NCBI GenBank assembly: GCA_937892955.1
Contig: CALBKH010000116.1
Location: 1 to 60,616 of the forward strand
Direction of reading: 5' to 3'
DNA from: an uncultured Alphaproteobacteria bacterium
Lineage (GTDB): Bacteria; Pseudomonadota; Alphaproteobacteria; Rhizobiales; Ancalomicrobiaceae
DNA length: 60,616 nucleotides
This document shows, piece after piece, positions 23,794 to 35,485 of the stretch. A program made the position numbers and the translations under genes. Below the pieces are notes generated by a model. It worked only from the letters and a program-made list of their open reading frames with translations. It ran no database searches and was not told where the DNA came from. How positions within the stretch are numbered: the stretch's first letter is position 1; each line of letters opens with the position of its first letter.

Positions 23794-25287
23794 ATGCGCC
23801 GCTCGATCCGCTACCTGTCGCAAGGCCGTGTGATCGAGGTCGCCGACTTCGATCCGACGACGACGCTGCTCGATCACCTTCGCTTGTCTCGTCGTCGCAC
23901 CGGCACCAAGGAGGGTTGCAACGAGGGCGATTGCGGCGCCTGCACCGTGGCGCTCGGCCGTCTCGTCGACGGCCGGCTCGTCTACGAACCGGTCACCGCC
24001 TGCATCCGCCTGCTCGGCACCGTCGACGGCTGCGAAGTGGTGACCATCGAGGATCTCGCCGAGGATGGCCGCCTCCATCCGGTCCAGGAGGCGATGGTGC
24101 GGCTGCACGGCTCGCAATGCGGCTTCTGCACGCCGGGCATCGTCATGAGCCTCTTCACCCTCTACGCCACACCCGGTCCGATCGATCGCGAAGCCGTGCT
24201 CGATCGCCTGTCGGGCAACCTCTGCCGCTGCACCGGCTATCGCCCGATCGTCGACGCCGCGCTCGCCGCCTGCGCCGCGCGGCCCGGCGACCGGCCCGAC
24301 GATCTCTTCGCCGCCGCCGCGGCCGAGACGACGCTGGCGCTCGCCGCCCTCGACGACGGCGACGAGGTCTTCGTCGGCGACGAGGACCGCTTCTTCGCCG
24401 CGCCACGCCGGCTCGACACCCTCGACAGCATCCTCGCCGCCTGCCCAGACGCCACCCTCGTCGCCGGCGCCACCGACGTCGGTCTGTGGATCACCAAGGC
24501 CGGCCGCGACCTGCCGCGCCTCGTCCACGTCGGCCATCTCGACGGCCTCGACCGGGTGGAGGAGCACGACGACGCGGTCGTTCTCGGCGCCGCGGTCAGC
24601 CTCGAGGACGCCGGCCGCCTCCTCGGCCGCCTCGATCCCGACATCGCCCATCTCTTCCGCCGTATCGCCGGCGCCCAGGTCCGCGCCTCCGGCACGATCG
24701 GCGGCAACATCGCCAACGGCTCGCCGATCGGCGACACGCCGCCGTTGTTGATCGCCCTCGGCGCCTCGATCGAACTGGTCCGCCCCGGCCACGTCCGCCG
24801 CCTGCCGCTCGAGGACTTCTTCGTCGCCTACGGCCGTCAGGACCGCGCCCACGACGAGATTCTCACCTCGATCGTCGTGCCGAAGCTGGGCGCGAACCAC
24901 GCCTTCCGCGCCTTCAAGATCGCCAAGCGCCACGACCAGGACATCTCCGGGCTGCTCGCGGCGCTGCGCCTCACTCTCGACGGTCACACCGTCGCCGAAG
25001 CGCGCCTCGCCTTCGGCGGCATGGCCGGCACGCCGAAGCGGGCAGCCGGCGCCGAAGCCGCGCTCGTCGGCGTCTCCCTCGCCGATCCGGCGAGCTGGCG
25101 TCCCGCTCTCGACGCGTTGCGCGCCGACTTCACGCCCCTTTCCGACCTGCGCGCCTCCGCCGACTATCGCACCGAGGCCGCCGTCGGTCTGCTCGGCAAG
25201 GCGCTGGTCGAGATCGCCGGCACCCCGACCACCCGCACCCGCATCGCCGGCGCCAGAGAGGAGGCCGCCCATGGACGCGCCCTCTGA
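23794..25287 (+). CDS. xdhA: Xanthine dehydrogenase small subunit XdhA (2Fe-2S and FAD)
   Basis: 497 residues. N-terminal plant-type 2Fe-2S domain with C42, C47 and C50 in EGCNEGDCGAC, a second 2Fe-2S helical domain with SQCGFCTPG and NLCRCTGYRP, then an FAD-binding domain with ATLVAGATDVGLW and GTIGGNIANGSPIGDTPP. Oxidises hypoxanthine and xanthine to urate together with XdhB, passing electrons to NAD. Its 3' end overlaps xdhB by 17 nt. Confidence 0.96.
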   Translation: MRRSIRYLSQGRVIEVADFDPTTTLLDHLRLSRRRTGTKEGCNEGDCGACTVALGRLVDGRLVYEPVTACIRLLGTVDGCEVVTIEDLAEDGRLHPVQEAMVRLHGSQCGFCTPGIVMSLFTLYATPGPIDREAVLDRLSGNLCRCTGYRPIVDAALAACAARPGDRPDDLFAAAAAETTLALAALDDGDEVFVGDEDRFFAAPRRLDTLDSILAACPDATLVAGATDVGLWITKAGRDLPRLVHVGHLDGLDRVEEHDDAVVLGAAVSLEDAGRLLGRLDPDIAHLFRRIAGAQVRASGTIGGNIANGSPIGDTPPLLIALGASIELVRPGHVRRLPLEDFFVAYGRQDRAHDEILTSIVVPKLGANHAFRAFKIAKRHDQDISGLLAALRLTLDGHTVAEARLAFGGMAGTPKRAAGAEAALVGVSLADPASWRPALDALRADFTPLSDLRASADYRTEAAVGLLGKALVEIAGTPTTRTRIAGAREEAAHGRAL

Positions 25288-27616
25288 CGCTCCGCGCCGC
25301 GATGCCGAGGCGAGCGCCGTCGGCCGATCGGCGCCGCACGAATCGGCCCGACTGCACGTCACCGGCGCCGCCCCCTACATCGACGACCTGCCGGAACCGG
25401 CCGGCACGCTCCACATCGTCCCCGGCTGGTGTCGGACGGCGACACGCGGTCGTATCCTGCGCCTCGACCTCGAGGCCGTCCGCGCCGCTCCCGGCGTCGT
25501 CGCCGTGCTCACCGCCGCCGACATCCCCGCCGTCAACGACTGTTCGCCCTCGGTCGGCGGCGATCCGGTCTTCGCCGAGACCGACATCCGTTTCCACGGT
25601 CAGGTGGTCTTCGCCGTCGCCGCCGAGAGCCGCGCCGAGGCCCGCCGCGCCGCTCGTCTGGCGGTGATCGAGGTCGAGGCGGAGAAGCCGGCGGTCACCG
25701 TCGCCGACGCCCTCGATCGCGGCACCGACGTGCTGCCGCCCTACGAGTTTCTGAAGGGCGACGCCGCCACGGCGATCGAGGCCGCACCCCACCGCATCGT
25801 CGACGGCTTCCTCGTCGGCGGCCAGGAGCACTTCTATCTCGAGACCCAGGTGGCGCTGGCGATCCCGCGCGAAGCCGACGAGATCCGCATCCTCGCCTCG
25901 ACCCAGCACCCGACCGAGGTCTCCCACATCGCCGCCCGCGTCCTCGGCCTTCCCGAGGCGGCGGTGCCCTGCGAGTGCCGGCGCATGGGCGGCGGCTTCG
26001 GCGGCAAGGAGAGCCAGGCGACGCAATGGGCGGTGATCGCCGCTCTCGCCGCCAGGGTCACCGGCCGGGCGGCCAAGATCCGCCTCGACCGCGACGACGA
26101 CATGATGATGACCGGCAAGCGCCACGACTTCCGTGTCGACTGGTCGGCCGGTTTCGACGGTTCGGGGCGACTGGCCGGCGTCGAGGTCGACTTCTACGCC
26201 CGCTGCGGCCACTCCGCCGACCTCTCCCAGGGCGTCGTCGACCGCACCATGTTCCACGCCGACAACGCCTACGACTACCCCGCCGCCCGCATCTCCACCC
26301 GCCGGCTGATGACCGACACGGTGTCGGCCACCGCCTTCCGCGGCTTCGGCGGCCCGCAGGGCATGGCCTTCGCCGAGCGCATGATGGACGCCGTCGCCAT
26401 CCGCCTCGGCCTCGACCCGCTCGACGTGCGGCTGGCCAATTTCTACCCCGACTTCGAAGCGCCCGCCCACGGCACCACGCCCTACGGCCAAGTGGTCGAC
26501 GACGGCATCCTCCGCGCCCTCGTCACCCGGCTCGAGGTGACCTCCGGCTACCGCCGCCGGGTCGCCGAGATCGACGCCTTCAACCGGACGAGCCCGGTGC
26601 TGAAGCGCGGCATCGCCCTGACCCCGGTGAAGTTCGGCATCTCCTTCACCCTCATGCATCTCAATCAGGCCGGCGCGCTGGTCCACGTCTATTCCGACGG
26701 CTCCGTCACCGTGAACCACGGCGGCACCGAGATGGGCCAGGGGCTGATGACCAAGGTGGCGCAGGTCACCGCCGACGTCTTCGGTCTGGCGCTCGACGCC
26801 GTCCGCGTCACCGCCACGGCGACCGACAAGGTGCCCAACACCGCCCCGACGGCGGCCTCCTCCGGCTCCGATCTCAACGGCTGGGCGGCGCGCCGCGCCG
26901 CCGAGACCATCCGCGAGCGCCTCGCCGCGGTCGCCGCGCGCCTCCTCGGTGGCGACGCCGCGGCGGTGCGCTTCGCCGGCGGCCGGGTGTGGGCGGGCGA
27001 CGGCAGCCTGCCCTTCGCCGACGTGGCGAAACAGGCCCATCTCGCCCGCGTCTCGCTGTCGTCGACCGGCTTCTACGCCACTCCCGGCCTCACCTGGGAC
27101 CGGGCGAACGCCCACGGCCGGCCGTTCTTCTACTTCGCCTACGGCGCGGCTTGCGCCGAGGTGGTGATCGACAGCTTCACCGGCGAGATGCGTCTCGCCC
27201 GCGTCGACCTCCTCCATGACGCCGGCCGCTCGCTCAATCCGGCGATCGACATCGGCCAGATCGAGGGCGGCTTCGTCCAGGGTCTCGGCTGGGTGACCAG
27301 CGAGGAGCTGGTGTGGGACGCCGCGGGCCGGCTCCTCACCCATGCGCCCTCGACCTACAAGATCCCGACCGCCCACGACGTGCCCGAGGATTTCCGTGTC
27401 GCGCTGTGGGACGGCGACGCCCGCGTCGACACCATCCATCGCTCCAAGGCGGTGGGCGAGCCGCCCTTCATGCTGGCGATCTCGGTCCACTCGGCGATCC
27501 TCAGGGCGTTGGCTTCGCTCGCCCCGGGCCGGCTCCCCCCGCTCGACCTGCCGGCGACGCCCGAGACGATCCTCGCAGCGGTCAAGGCGATGCGCCATCC
27601 GGAGGTGACGCCGTGA
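25271..27616 (+). CDS. xdhB: Xanthine dehydrogenase molybdopterin subunit XdhB
   Basis: 781 residues, the molybdenum-cofactor-binding subunit. Moco-binding and substrate motifs: GGGFGGKESQ, TAFRGFGGPQGM, GGTEMGQGL and EGGFVQGLGW, whose first Glu matches the catalytic base region of the family. Overlaps xdhA upstream and xdhC downstream (GTGA), indicating one transcript. A homologous N-terminal ARLHVTGAAPYIDDLPEP supports the start at 25271. Confidence 0.96.
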   Translation: MDAPSDAPRRDAEASAVGRSAPHESARLHVTGAAPYIDDLPEPAGTLHIVPGWCRTATRGRILRLDLEAVRAAPGVVAVLTAADIPAVNDCSPSVGGDPVFAETDIRFHGQVVFAVAAESRAEARRAARLAVIEVEAEKPAVTVADALDRGTDVLPPYEFLKGDAATAIEAAPHRIVDGFLVGGQEHFYLETQVALAIPREADEIRILASTQHPTEVSHIAARVLGLPEAAVPCECRRMGGGFGGKESQATQWAVIAALAARVTGRAAKIRLDRDDDMMMTGKRHDFRVDWSAGFDGSGRLAGVEVDFYARCGHSADLSQGVVDRTMFHADNAYDYPAARISTRRLMTDTVSATAFRGFGGPQGMAFAERMMDAVAIRLGLDPLDVRLANFYPDFEAPAHGTTPYGQVVDDGILRALVTRLEVTSGYRRRVAEIDAFNRTSPVLKRGIALTPVKFGISFTLMHLNQAGALVHVYSDGSVTVNHGGTEMGQGLMTKVAQVTADVFGLALDAVRVTATATDKVPNTAPTAASSGSDLNGWAARRAAETIRERLAAVAARLLGGDAAAVRFAGGRVWAGDGSLPFADVAKQAHLARVSLSSTGFYATPGLTWDRANAHGRPFFYFAYGAACAEVVIDSFTGEMRLARVDLLHDAGRSLNPAIDIGQIEGGFVQGLGWVTSEELVWDAAGRLLTHAPSTYKIPTAHDVPEDFRVALWDGDARVDTIHRSKAVGEPPFMLAISVHSAILRALASLAPGRLPPLDLPATPETILAAVKAMRHPEVTP

Positions 27617-28607
27617 TCGGACACTGGGCCCGCCTCGCCGCCACCCTGGAGAGCCACGGCCGCGCCGCCCGCGTCGCCGTGGTGGCGACCCGCGGCTCCA
27701 CCCCGCGCGAGATCGGCGCCGCCCTGGTGGTCCGCCCCGACGGCGGCTTCCACGGCACCATCGGCGGCGGCGCCCTCGAATGGTGCCTCCTCGCGCATGC
27801 CGGCGTCGCGCTGAACGACGGCGCACCCGGTGTCCACTTCGAGGAGACGGTGCTCGGCCCCGATCTCGGCCAGTGTTGCGGCGGTCGCGTCACCGCGGCG
27901 ATCGAGATGTTCGATGCCGGCGACCTCGCCGAGGTGCGCCGTTTCGCCCGTCTCGAGGCGGCGGGTCCCTTCACCCTCGTCGCCGAACTCCACGACGGTC
28001 GCTTCCGCCGCGCCGTCACCGAGGATCCCGATGCGGAACCCGGCCTCGATCGCGACGGTCGCCTCGTCGAGCACTTCGGCGACGACCGGCGGCGCCTTCT
28101 GCTCTTCGGCGCCGGCCACATCGGCCGCTCGCTGGTCCTGGCGCTGGCGCCGCTGCCCTTCCGCGTCACCTGGATCGACGGCCGTCCCGATGCCTTCCCC
28201 GCCGCGTCGCCGGCGAACGCGAGCTTGCATACGCCCGCCGATCCGGTGACGATGGTCGCCTCCGCCCCGCCCGCCGCCTTCGTTCTCGCCATGACCCACG
28301 ACCATGCCCTCGATTTCGCGATCGTCGACGCGAGCCTGCGCCGCAGCGATTTCGGCTATGTCGGGGTCATCGGCTCGGAAACGAAGCGTGCCCGTTTCGC
28401 GAGCAGATTGTCGGAAATCGGGCACACGGGAGAGGCGACTCGCCGTATGGTCTGCCCGGTGGGCGGCATCGGGCCGCGCTCCAAGGAACCGGCGGTGATC
28501 GCCGCCTCGATCGCGGTGGAACTGCTCGTCGCCGACGAGATGGCACGAACCCCGCAAGGGCGCATGCGCCACGCGGCCGAGGGCGTGAGCGTGGCGGAGG
28601 AGTGGGC

Positions 28608-28611
<4 letters not shown>
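27613..28611 (+). CDS. xdhC: Xanthine dehydrogenase accessory protein XdhC
   Basis: 332-residue XdhC: binds molybdenum cofactor, promotes its sulfuration and inserts it into XdhB. N-terminal XdhC/CoxI domain (VVATRGSTPREIGAALVV, GTIGGGALEW, GQCCGGRVTAAIE) and a C-terminal Rossmann domain (LLFGAGHIGRSLVLAL, VIGSETKRARF). The GTG at 27613 overlaps the xdhB stop and is preceded by GGAGGTGA. Its own stop overlaps the following ABC ATPase start (ATGA). Confidence 0.94.
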
Positions 28612-30219
<1,608 letters not shown>

Positions 30220-30230
<11 letters not shown>

Positions 30231-31305
30231 GCTCGAGAAGCGTCCCGAACGCTCCGCGACGATGGCCTGGGCCTCGCCGCTCATCGCCGTCCTCGCCACG
30301 GTGGTGACCGGCGGCCTGATCTTCGCCGCGATCGGCAAGCCGCCGCTCACGGCGTTGTGGATCTTCTTCCTCGAACCCTTCTCCAGCCTGTGGTCGCTCG
30401 AGGAACTGGTGGTCAAGGCGACGCCGCTGATCCTCATCGGCGTCGGCCTCTCCGTCGCCTACCGTGCCAACGTCTGGAACATCGGCGCCGAGGGCCAGTT
30501 CACCTTCGGCGCGCTGATGGGGGCGATCGTCCCGATCTTCTTCAATTCCTGGCAATCGCCCCTGACCCTCGTCGCCATGCTGGCGCTCGGCGTCCTCGGC
30601 GGCATGATCTGGGCGGCGATCCCGGCGCTCCTCAAGATCAAGGCCGGCGCCAACGAGATCCTCGTCTCGCTGATGCTGGTCTATGTGGCGCAACTGCTGC
30701 TCGACTGGCTGGTGCGCGGCCCCTGGCGCGATCCCAAGGGCTACAACTTCCCCAAGTCGGTCGGCTTCGAGGATTGGCAGACCATGCCGGTCTTCGGCGG
30801 TGGCCGTCTCAACCTCGGCATCGTCCTCGCTCTCGTCGCGGCGGCGGCCCTGGCGATCCTGATGCGGCGGACGATGAAGGGCTTCGAGGTCCGCGTCCTC
30901 GGCGAGGCGCCGCGCGCCGGCCGCTTCGCCGGCTTCTCCTCGGATCGCATGACCCTCTTCGTCTTCCTGCTCTCCGGCGGCCTCGCCGGCCTCGCCGGCA
31001 TCGTCGAAGTGGCCTCCACCGTCGGCCAGCTCCAGCCCAACATCTCGCCCGGCTACGGCTTCACCGCGATCATCGTCGCCTTCCTCGGCCGGCTCGATCC
31101 GATCGGCGTCGTCGTCGCCGCGCTGATGCTGGCGGTGAGCTATCTCGGCGGCGAGGCGGCGCAGGTGGCGCTCGGCATCTCCGACAAGGCGGCGCGCGTC
31201 TTCCAGGGCGTGCTGCTGTTCTGGGTGCTCGCCTGCGACACCCTCATCTACTACCGTCTGCGCATCGTCCGAACCGCACCCGTGGCCGAGGAGGGCGCCC
31301 GCTGA
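30220..31305 (+). CDS. Nucleoside/purine ABC transporter permease 1
   Basis: 361-residue permease of the BPD-transp-2 (branched-chain/ribose/nucleoside) family with about nine or ten hydrophobic helices; motifs YRANVWNIGAEGQFTFGAL and GFTAIIVAFLGRLDPIG are family-typical. GTG start overlaps the ATPase 3' end by 11 nt; the stop overlaps the next permease start (TGATG). Confidence 0.92.
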
Positions 31306-32231
31306 TGGACCAGTCCGCGCTCCTCGCCGTCCTCCTCACCATCGTCACCGCCTCGACGCCGCTTCTGCTCGCCGCTCTCGGCGAACTCGTCACCGAACGC
31401 GCCGGCGTCCTCAACCTCGGCGTCGAGGGCATGATGGTGATGGGCGCCGTCGCCGGCTTCGCCGTGGCGCTCACCACCGGCTCGCCCTATCTCGGCATCC
31501 TCGCCGCCGCGGCCGCCGGCGCGCTGCTGTCGGTGCCCTTCGGCTTCCTGACGCTCAACCTCGTCGCCAATCAGGTGGCGACCGGCCTCGCCCTCACCCT
31601 GCTCGGCCTCGGCCTCTCCGGCCTGATCGGCGAGCGCTTCGTCGGCCAGCCCGGGGTGCGGCTCTCCAAGCTGCACATTCCCGGCCTCTCCGACATCCCC
31701 TTCGTCGGGCCGCTGCTCTTCGGCCAGGACATCCTCGTCTATCTGTCGATCGTCCTGGCGGTCCTCGTCTCCTGGGTGGTCTTCCGCACCCGCCTCGGCC
31801 TGATCCTGCGCGCCGTCGGCGACAACCACGCCTCCGCCCATGCGCTCGGTTATTCGGTGGTGCGGGTGCGCTGGATGGCGGTGCTGTTCGGCGGGGCGCT
31901 CGCCGGGCTCGGCGGCGGTTACCTGTCGCTCGCCTATACCCCGCAGTGGATCGAGAACATGACGGCGGGCCGCGGCTGGATCGCCCTGGCGCTGGTGGTG
32001 TTCTCCTCCTGGCTGCCGTCGCGGCTGGTGATCGGCGCCTATCTCTTCGGCGCGGTGACCATTCTCGGCTTCTTCGTCCAGGGGCTCGGCGTCGGCGTGC
32101 CGGCACAGCTCTTGTCGTCGCTGCCCTACATCGTCACCATCGCCGCGCTGGTCGTCATCTCCACACGACGCGGGCGCGCGAGGGCCGATACGCCGGCCTG
32201 TCTCGGACAGCCCTTCGTGCCGGATCGATGA
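31305..32231 (+). CDS. Nucleoside/purine ABC transporter permease 2
   Basis: 308-residue companion permease, again BPD-transp-2 type, with GVLNLGVEGMMVMGAVAGF, LGLILRAVGDNHASAHALG and GRGWIALALVVFSSW. A short polar C-terminus follows the last helix. Forms the membrane channel with permease 1. Confidence 0.92.
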   Translation: MDQSALLAVLLTIVTASTPLLLAALGELVTERAGVLNLGVEGMMVMGAVAGFAVALTTGSPYLGILAAAAAGALLSVPFGFLTLNLVANQVATGLALTLLGLGLSGLIGERFVGQPGVRLSKLHIPGLSDIPFVGPLLFGQDILVYLSIVLAVLVSWVVFRTRLGLILRAVGDNHASAHALGYSVVRVRWMAVLFGGALAGLGGGYLSLAYTPQWIENMTAGRGWIALALVVFSSWLPSRLVIGAYLFGAVTILGFFVQGLGVGVPAQLLSSLPYIVTIAALVVISTRRGRARADTPACLGQPFVPDR

Positions 32232-32314
32232 AGCTTTCCGGTGGAGGCGCCCTTCGCGGTCGGGCGCCGTCGCCGAACAATTCCCGCACCGCCCCGTCCT
32301 TGGAGGAACTCCTC

Positions 32315-33409
32315 ATGAAGAAATGGTCCGCGCTCACCCGCCGTGATGCGATGGCGAGCGCCTTCGCCGGATCCGTCGCCGTCGCGCTCTCCGCGAGCCT
32401 CGCCGGTCCGGCGGCGGCGGCCGACAAGCTCAAGGCGGCCTGGGTCTACGTCGGCCCGGTCGGCGACTTCGGCTATTCCTATCAGCACGACCAGGGCCGC
32501 CTCGCCGTCGAGAAGGCGCTGGGCGACAAGGTCCAGACCACCTTCGTCGAGAACGTGCCGGAAGGCCCCGACGCCGAGCGCGCCATCGAGCGCCTCGCCC
32601 GCGACGGCAACAAGCTGATCTTCACCACCTCCTTCGGCTTCATGGATCCGACCCTCAAGGTCGCCAAGAAGTTCCCCGACGTGAAGTTCGAGCACGCCAC
32701 CGGCTACAAGCGCGCCGACAACGTCGCCACCTATTCCGCCCGCTTCTACGAAGGCCGCTACGTCATCGGCCAGATCGCCGGCAAGATGACCAAGTCGGGC
32801 ACCGTCGGCTACATCGTCTCCTTCCCGATTCCGGAAGTCGTCTCCGGCATCAACGCCTTCATGCTCGGCGCCCAGTCGGTGAACCCGAACGTCAAGGTCA
32901 AGATCATCTGGGTGAACTCCTGGTACGACCCGGGCAAGGAAGCCGACGCCGCCAAGGTGCTGATCGGCCAGGGCGCCGACATCCTGACCCAGCACACCGA
33001 CTCGACCGCCGCCCTCCAGGTCGCCCAGGAGAAGGGCATCCTCGGCTTCGGCCAGTCCTCCGACATGGACAAGTTCGCGCCCAAGGCCCAGATCACCGCC
33101 ATCGTCGACGACTGGTCGCACTACTACATCGGCCGGGTGAAGGCCGCCCTCGACGGCTCGTGGAAGGCCATCGACACCTGGGACGGCATGAAGGAGGACG
33201 CGGTCGTCCTGCCGCCGATCAAGAACGTCCCCGACGACGTCAAGGCGATGGCCGAGAAGACCGCCGCGGCGATCAAGGCCGGCACGCTGAAGCCCTTCGG
33301 CGGCAAGATCACCAAGCAGGACGGCTCCACCGTCGAGAACCTCGACGACGGCGCCATCCTGTCGATGAATTGGTACGTCAAGGGCATCGACGACAAGCTG
33401 CCGCAGTGA
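32315..33409 (+). CDS. BMP-family substrate-binding lipoprotein-like protein of purine transporter
   Basis: 364-residue periplasmic binding protein of the Bmp/Med family (nucleoside and purine binding). Signal sequence MKKWSALTRRDAMASAFAGS...AAA with a twin-arginine-like RR, no lipobox cysteine visible. Mature part starts about residue 37 (DKLKAAWVYVGPVGDFGYSY). GGAGGA precedes the ATG. Last gene of the transporter; followed by a 376-bp gap with a large inverted repeat. Confidence 0.92.
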   Translation: MKKWSALTRRDAMASAFAGSVAVALSASLAGPAAAADKLKAAWVYVGPVGDFGYSYQHDQGRLAVEKALGDKVQTTFVENVPEGPDAERAIERLARDGNKLIFTTSFGFMDPTLKVAKKFPDVKFEHATGYKRADNVATYSARFYEGRYVIGQIAGKMTKSGTVGYIVSFPIPEVVSGINAFMLGAQSVNPNVKVKIIWVNSWYDPGKEADAAKVLIGQGADILTQHTDSTAALQVAQEKGILGFGQSSDMDKFAPKAQITAIVDDWSHYYIGRVKAALDGSWKAIDTWDGMKEDAVVLPPIKNVPDDVKAMAEKTAAAIKAGTLKPFGGKITKQDGSTVENLDDGAILSMNWYVKGIDDKLPQ

Positions 33410-33522
33410 CGGACGGCTCGACGGCATGAGGCTCGCCCGACGATCCTCGTGCCGTTCGCCACCATCGTGTGTGCGGCGCGCGCTGCTCCGGCTCCGAACG
33501 GGCATGAGCCCGATGGGCAGGG

Positions 33523-33710
33523 AACTCACCCCGGGTTTCCCCTTCTCCCCTCGCGGGAGAAGGTGCCCCGAAGGGCGGATGAGGGGGCTGGAACCCTCCT
33601 CCGGCTCGAAGCTCGAAGGCTGCTCCTTGCGCGCTGTCGCGCGCGCCCCTCATCCGCCCCTTCGGGGCACCTTCCCCCGCGAGGGGGGAAGGAAGGCGGT
33701 GGATTCCCCC
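33523..33710. repeat. Large imperfect inverted repeat, rhizobial intergenic type
   Basis: The left half (CTTCTCCCCTCGCGGGAGAA then GGTGCCCCGAAGGGCGGATG) is mirrored by the right half (CATCCGCCCCTTCGGGGCAC then CTTCCCCCGCGAGGGGGGAA), with a roughly 58-bp centre containing GCGCGCTGTCGCGCGCGC. This sequence type is widespread between genes in Hyphomicrobiales. It occupies most of the gap 33410-33785. Confidence 0.8.
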
Positions 33711-33785
33711 GGCCGTGCCCTGCTCGGTTTGGTCCGAGCCCGCGCACCGGGTGGGTCGACGCGTTCCGCGCTGTGGGAAGAACCG

Positions 33786-34964
33786 ATGCTCGCCTATGCG
33801 GCCGATTGGCTGAACATCCTGACCCGCTGGTTCCACCTCGTGGTGGGCATCGGCTGGATCGGCACCTCCTTCGCCTTCATCGCTCTCGACGTCTCGTTCC
33901 GGAAGCGTCCCGAGACGCCGGAGACCGGGCTCGGCACCTCGTGGCTCGTCCACGGCGGCGGTTTCTACCATGTCGACAAGTACATGGTCGCGCCGCCGCG
34001 CCTGCCCGAGGACCTCATCTGGTACAAGTGGGACGCCTATCTCACCTTCGTCTCCGGCATCGTGCTGATGGCGGTGCAGTACTGGTGGAGCGCCCGGGCC
34101 TATCTGATCGATCCCAAGATCGTCGCCATGGAGCCGTGGATGGCGATCGCCATCTCGATCGGCTCGCTCACCGCCGGCTGGCTGATCTACGACGCGCTCT
34201 GCCGCTCGCGCCTCGGCGAGAAGACGCTGGCGTTGGCGGCCGTCGTCTTCGCCCTGATCGTCGGCGCCGCCTGGGGCTACACCCACCTCTATTCCGGCCG
34301 CGGCGCCTTCATCCACATCGGTGCCTTCGTCGGCACCATCATGGCCGCCAACGTCTTCCGGGTGATCATCCCCAATCAGAAGGTCATGGTCGCCCAGCTC
34401 CTCGCCGGCGAGGCGCCGGACGCCCGGCTCGGGGTCATCGCCAAGCAGCGCTCGGTGCACAACACCTATCTGACCCTGCCGGTCCTGCTGATGATGGTGT
34501 CGAACCACTATCCGATGCTGACCAACCATCCGCAGAGCTGGCTGGTGGTGGCGCTGATCCTGGTGATCGGCGGCCCGATCCGTCACTTCATCGTCCGCCA
34601 CGAGGCCGGCGATTCCTTCGCCAAGATCCTGTGGGCGCCCGGCGTCGCCGCCCTCGGCCTCGTCGCCGCACTGATCCTCACCCTGCCGAAGACCGCGGCG
34701 GTGAGCGGCGCCGCCGTCTCCGACACCGAGATCCTGACGCTGACGGCCAAGCACTGCACCATGTGCCATTCGGCGAAACCGCGCCACGAGAGCTTCGCCG
34801 AGGCGCCCAAGGGCGTGACGCTGGAGACGATCGCCGACATCACCCGCTACGCCCCGCTGATCAAGGCGCAGGCGGTCGACACCGACGCCATGCCGCTCGG
34901 CAACGAGACCGGCTTCACCGCCGAGGATCGGGCCAAGCTCGCCGCCTGGATCGCGGCGCACTGA
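33786..34964 (+). CDS. puuD: Membrane-bound urate hydroxylase PuuD with cytochrome c domain
   Basis: 392 residues. Eight or so hydrophobic helices form the DUF989/PuuD urate oxidase domain (WLNILTRWFHLVVGIGWIGT, SNHYPMLTNH), which converts urate to 5-hydroxyisourate and sends electrons to the respiratory chain. A C-terminal cytochrome c domain carries CTMCH (C324, C327, H328) and a likely Met ligand in DAMPLGN. ATG 33786 has GGAAG upstream; the open frame extends upstream through the repeat but is not coding. Replaces soluble uricase in this pathway. Confidence 0.95.
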   Translation: MLAYAADWLNILTRWFHLVVGIGWIGTSFAFIALDVSFRKRPETPETGLGTSWLVHGGGFYHVDKYMVAPPRLPEDLIWYKWDAYLTFVSGIVLMAVQYWWSARAYLIDPKIVAMEPWMAIAISIGSLTAGWLIYDALCRSRLGEKTLALAAVVFALIVGAAWGYTHLYSGRGAFIHIGAFVGTIMAANVFRVIIPNQKVMVAQLLAGEAPDARLGVIAKQRSVHNTYLTLPVLLMMVSNHYPMLTNHPQSWLVVALILVIGGPIRHFIVRHEAGDSFAKILWAPGVAALGLVAALILTLPKTAAVSGAAVSDTEILTLTAKHCTMCHSAKPRHESFAEAPKGVTLETIADITRYAPLIKAQAVDTDAMPLGNETGFTAEDRAKLAAWIAAH

Positions 34965-34975
34965 GGGGAGGGGAC

Positions 34976-35485
34976 ATGCTCGACATCGCGACCGTGAACG
35001 CGCTCTCGATCGACGACTTCGTCGCCCGCTTCGGCGATGTCGCCGAGCATTCGCCGTGGGTGGCCGAGGCGGCGGCTCGCGCGCGCCCCTTCGCGACCCG
35101 CGAGGCGATGATCGAAGCCTTCGCCGCCGTCGTCGCCGCCGTATCCCGCGAGGCGCGCCTCGCCCTGATCCGCGTTCATCCCGATCTCGCCGGGAAGGCG
35201 GCGCGCGCCGGGACCATGGCCGAGGATTCGAAGCGCGAGCAGGCCGGCGTCGGGCTCGACACTCTGAGCGAGGCCGAGTTCGCCCGTTTCACCGACCTCA
35301 ACACCCGTTACCGCGACAAGTTCGGTTTCCCCTTCATCTTCGCGGTCAAGGGGGCAACCAAGGCGATGATCCTCGACGCCTTCGAGGCGCGTCTGCCGAA
35401 CGACGTCGAGACCGAATTCGCCACGGCGCTCGCCCAGGTCGTCCGCATCTTCCGCTTCCGTCTCGAGGACCGCATCTCGTCGTGA
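34976..35485 (+). CDS. uraD: OHCU decarboxylase
   Basis: 169 residues of the 2-oxo-4-hydroxy-4-carboxy-5-ureidoimidazoline decarboxylase family, giving (S)-allantoin. Conserved features: FGDVAEHSPWVAEAA with the catalytic His in EHSPW, LIRVHPDLAGKAA, EQAGVGLD, and NTRYRDKFGFPFIFAVKG. GAGGGGAGGGG precedes the ATG. Its stop overlaps the GTG of the next gene. Confidence 0.96.
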   Translation: MLDIATVNALSIDDFVARFGDVAEHSPWVAEAAARARPFATREAMIEAFAAVVAAVSREARLALIRVHPDLAGKAARAGTMAEDSKREQAGVGLDTLSEAEFARFTDLNTRYRDKFGFPFIFAVKGATKAMILDAFEARLPNDVETEFATALAQVVRIFRFRLEDRISS

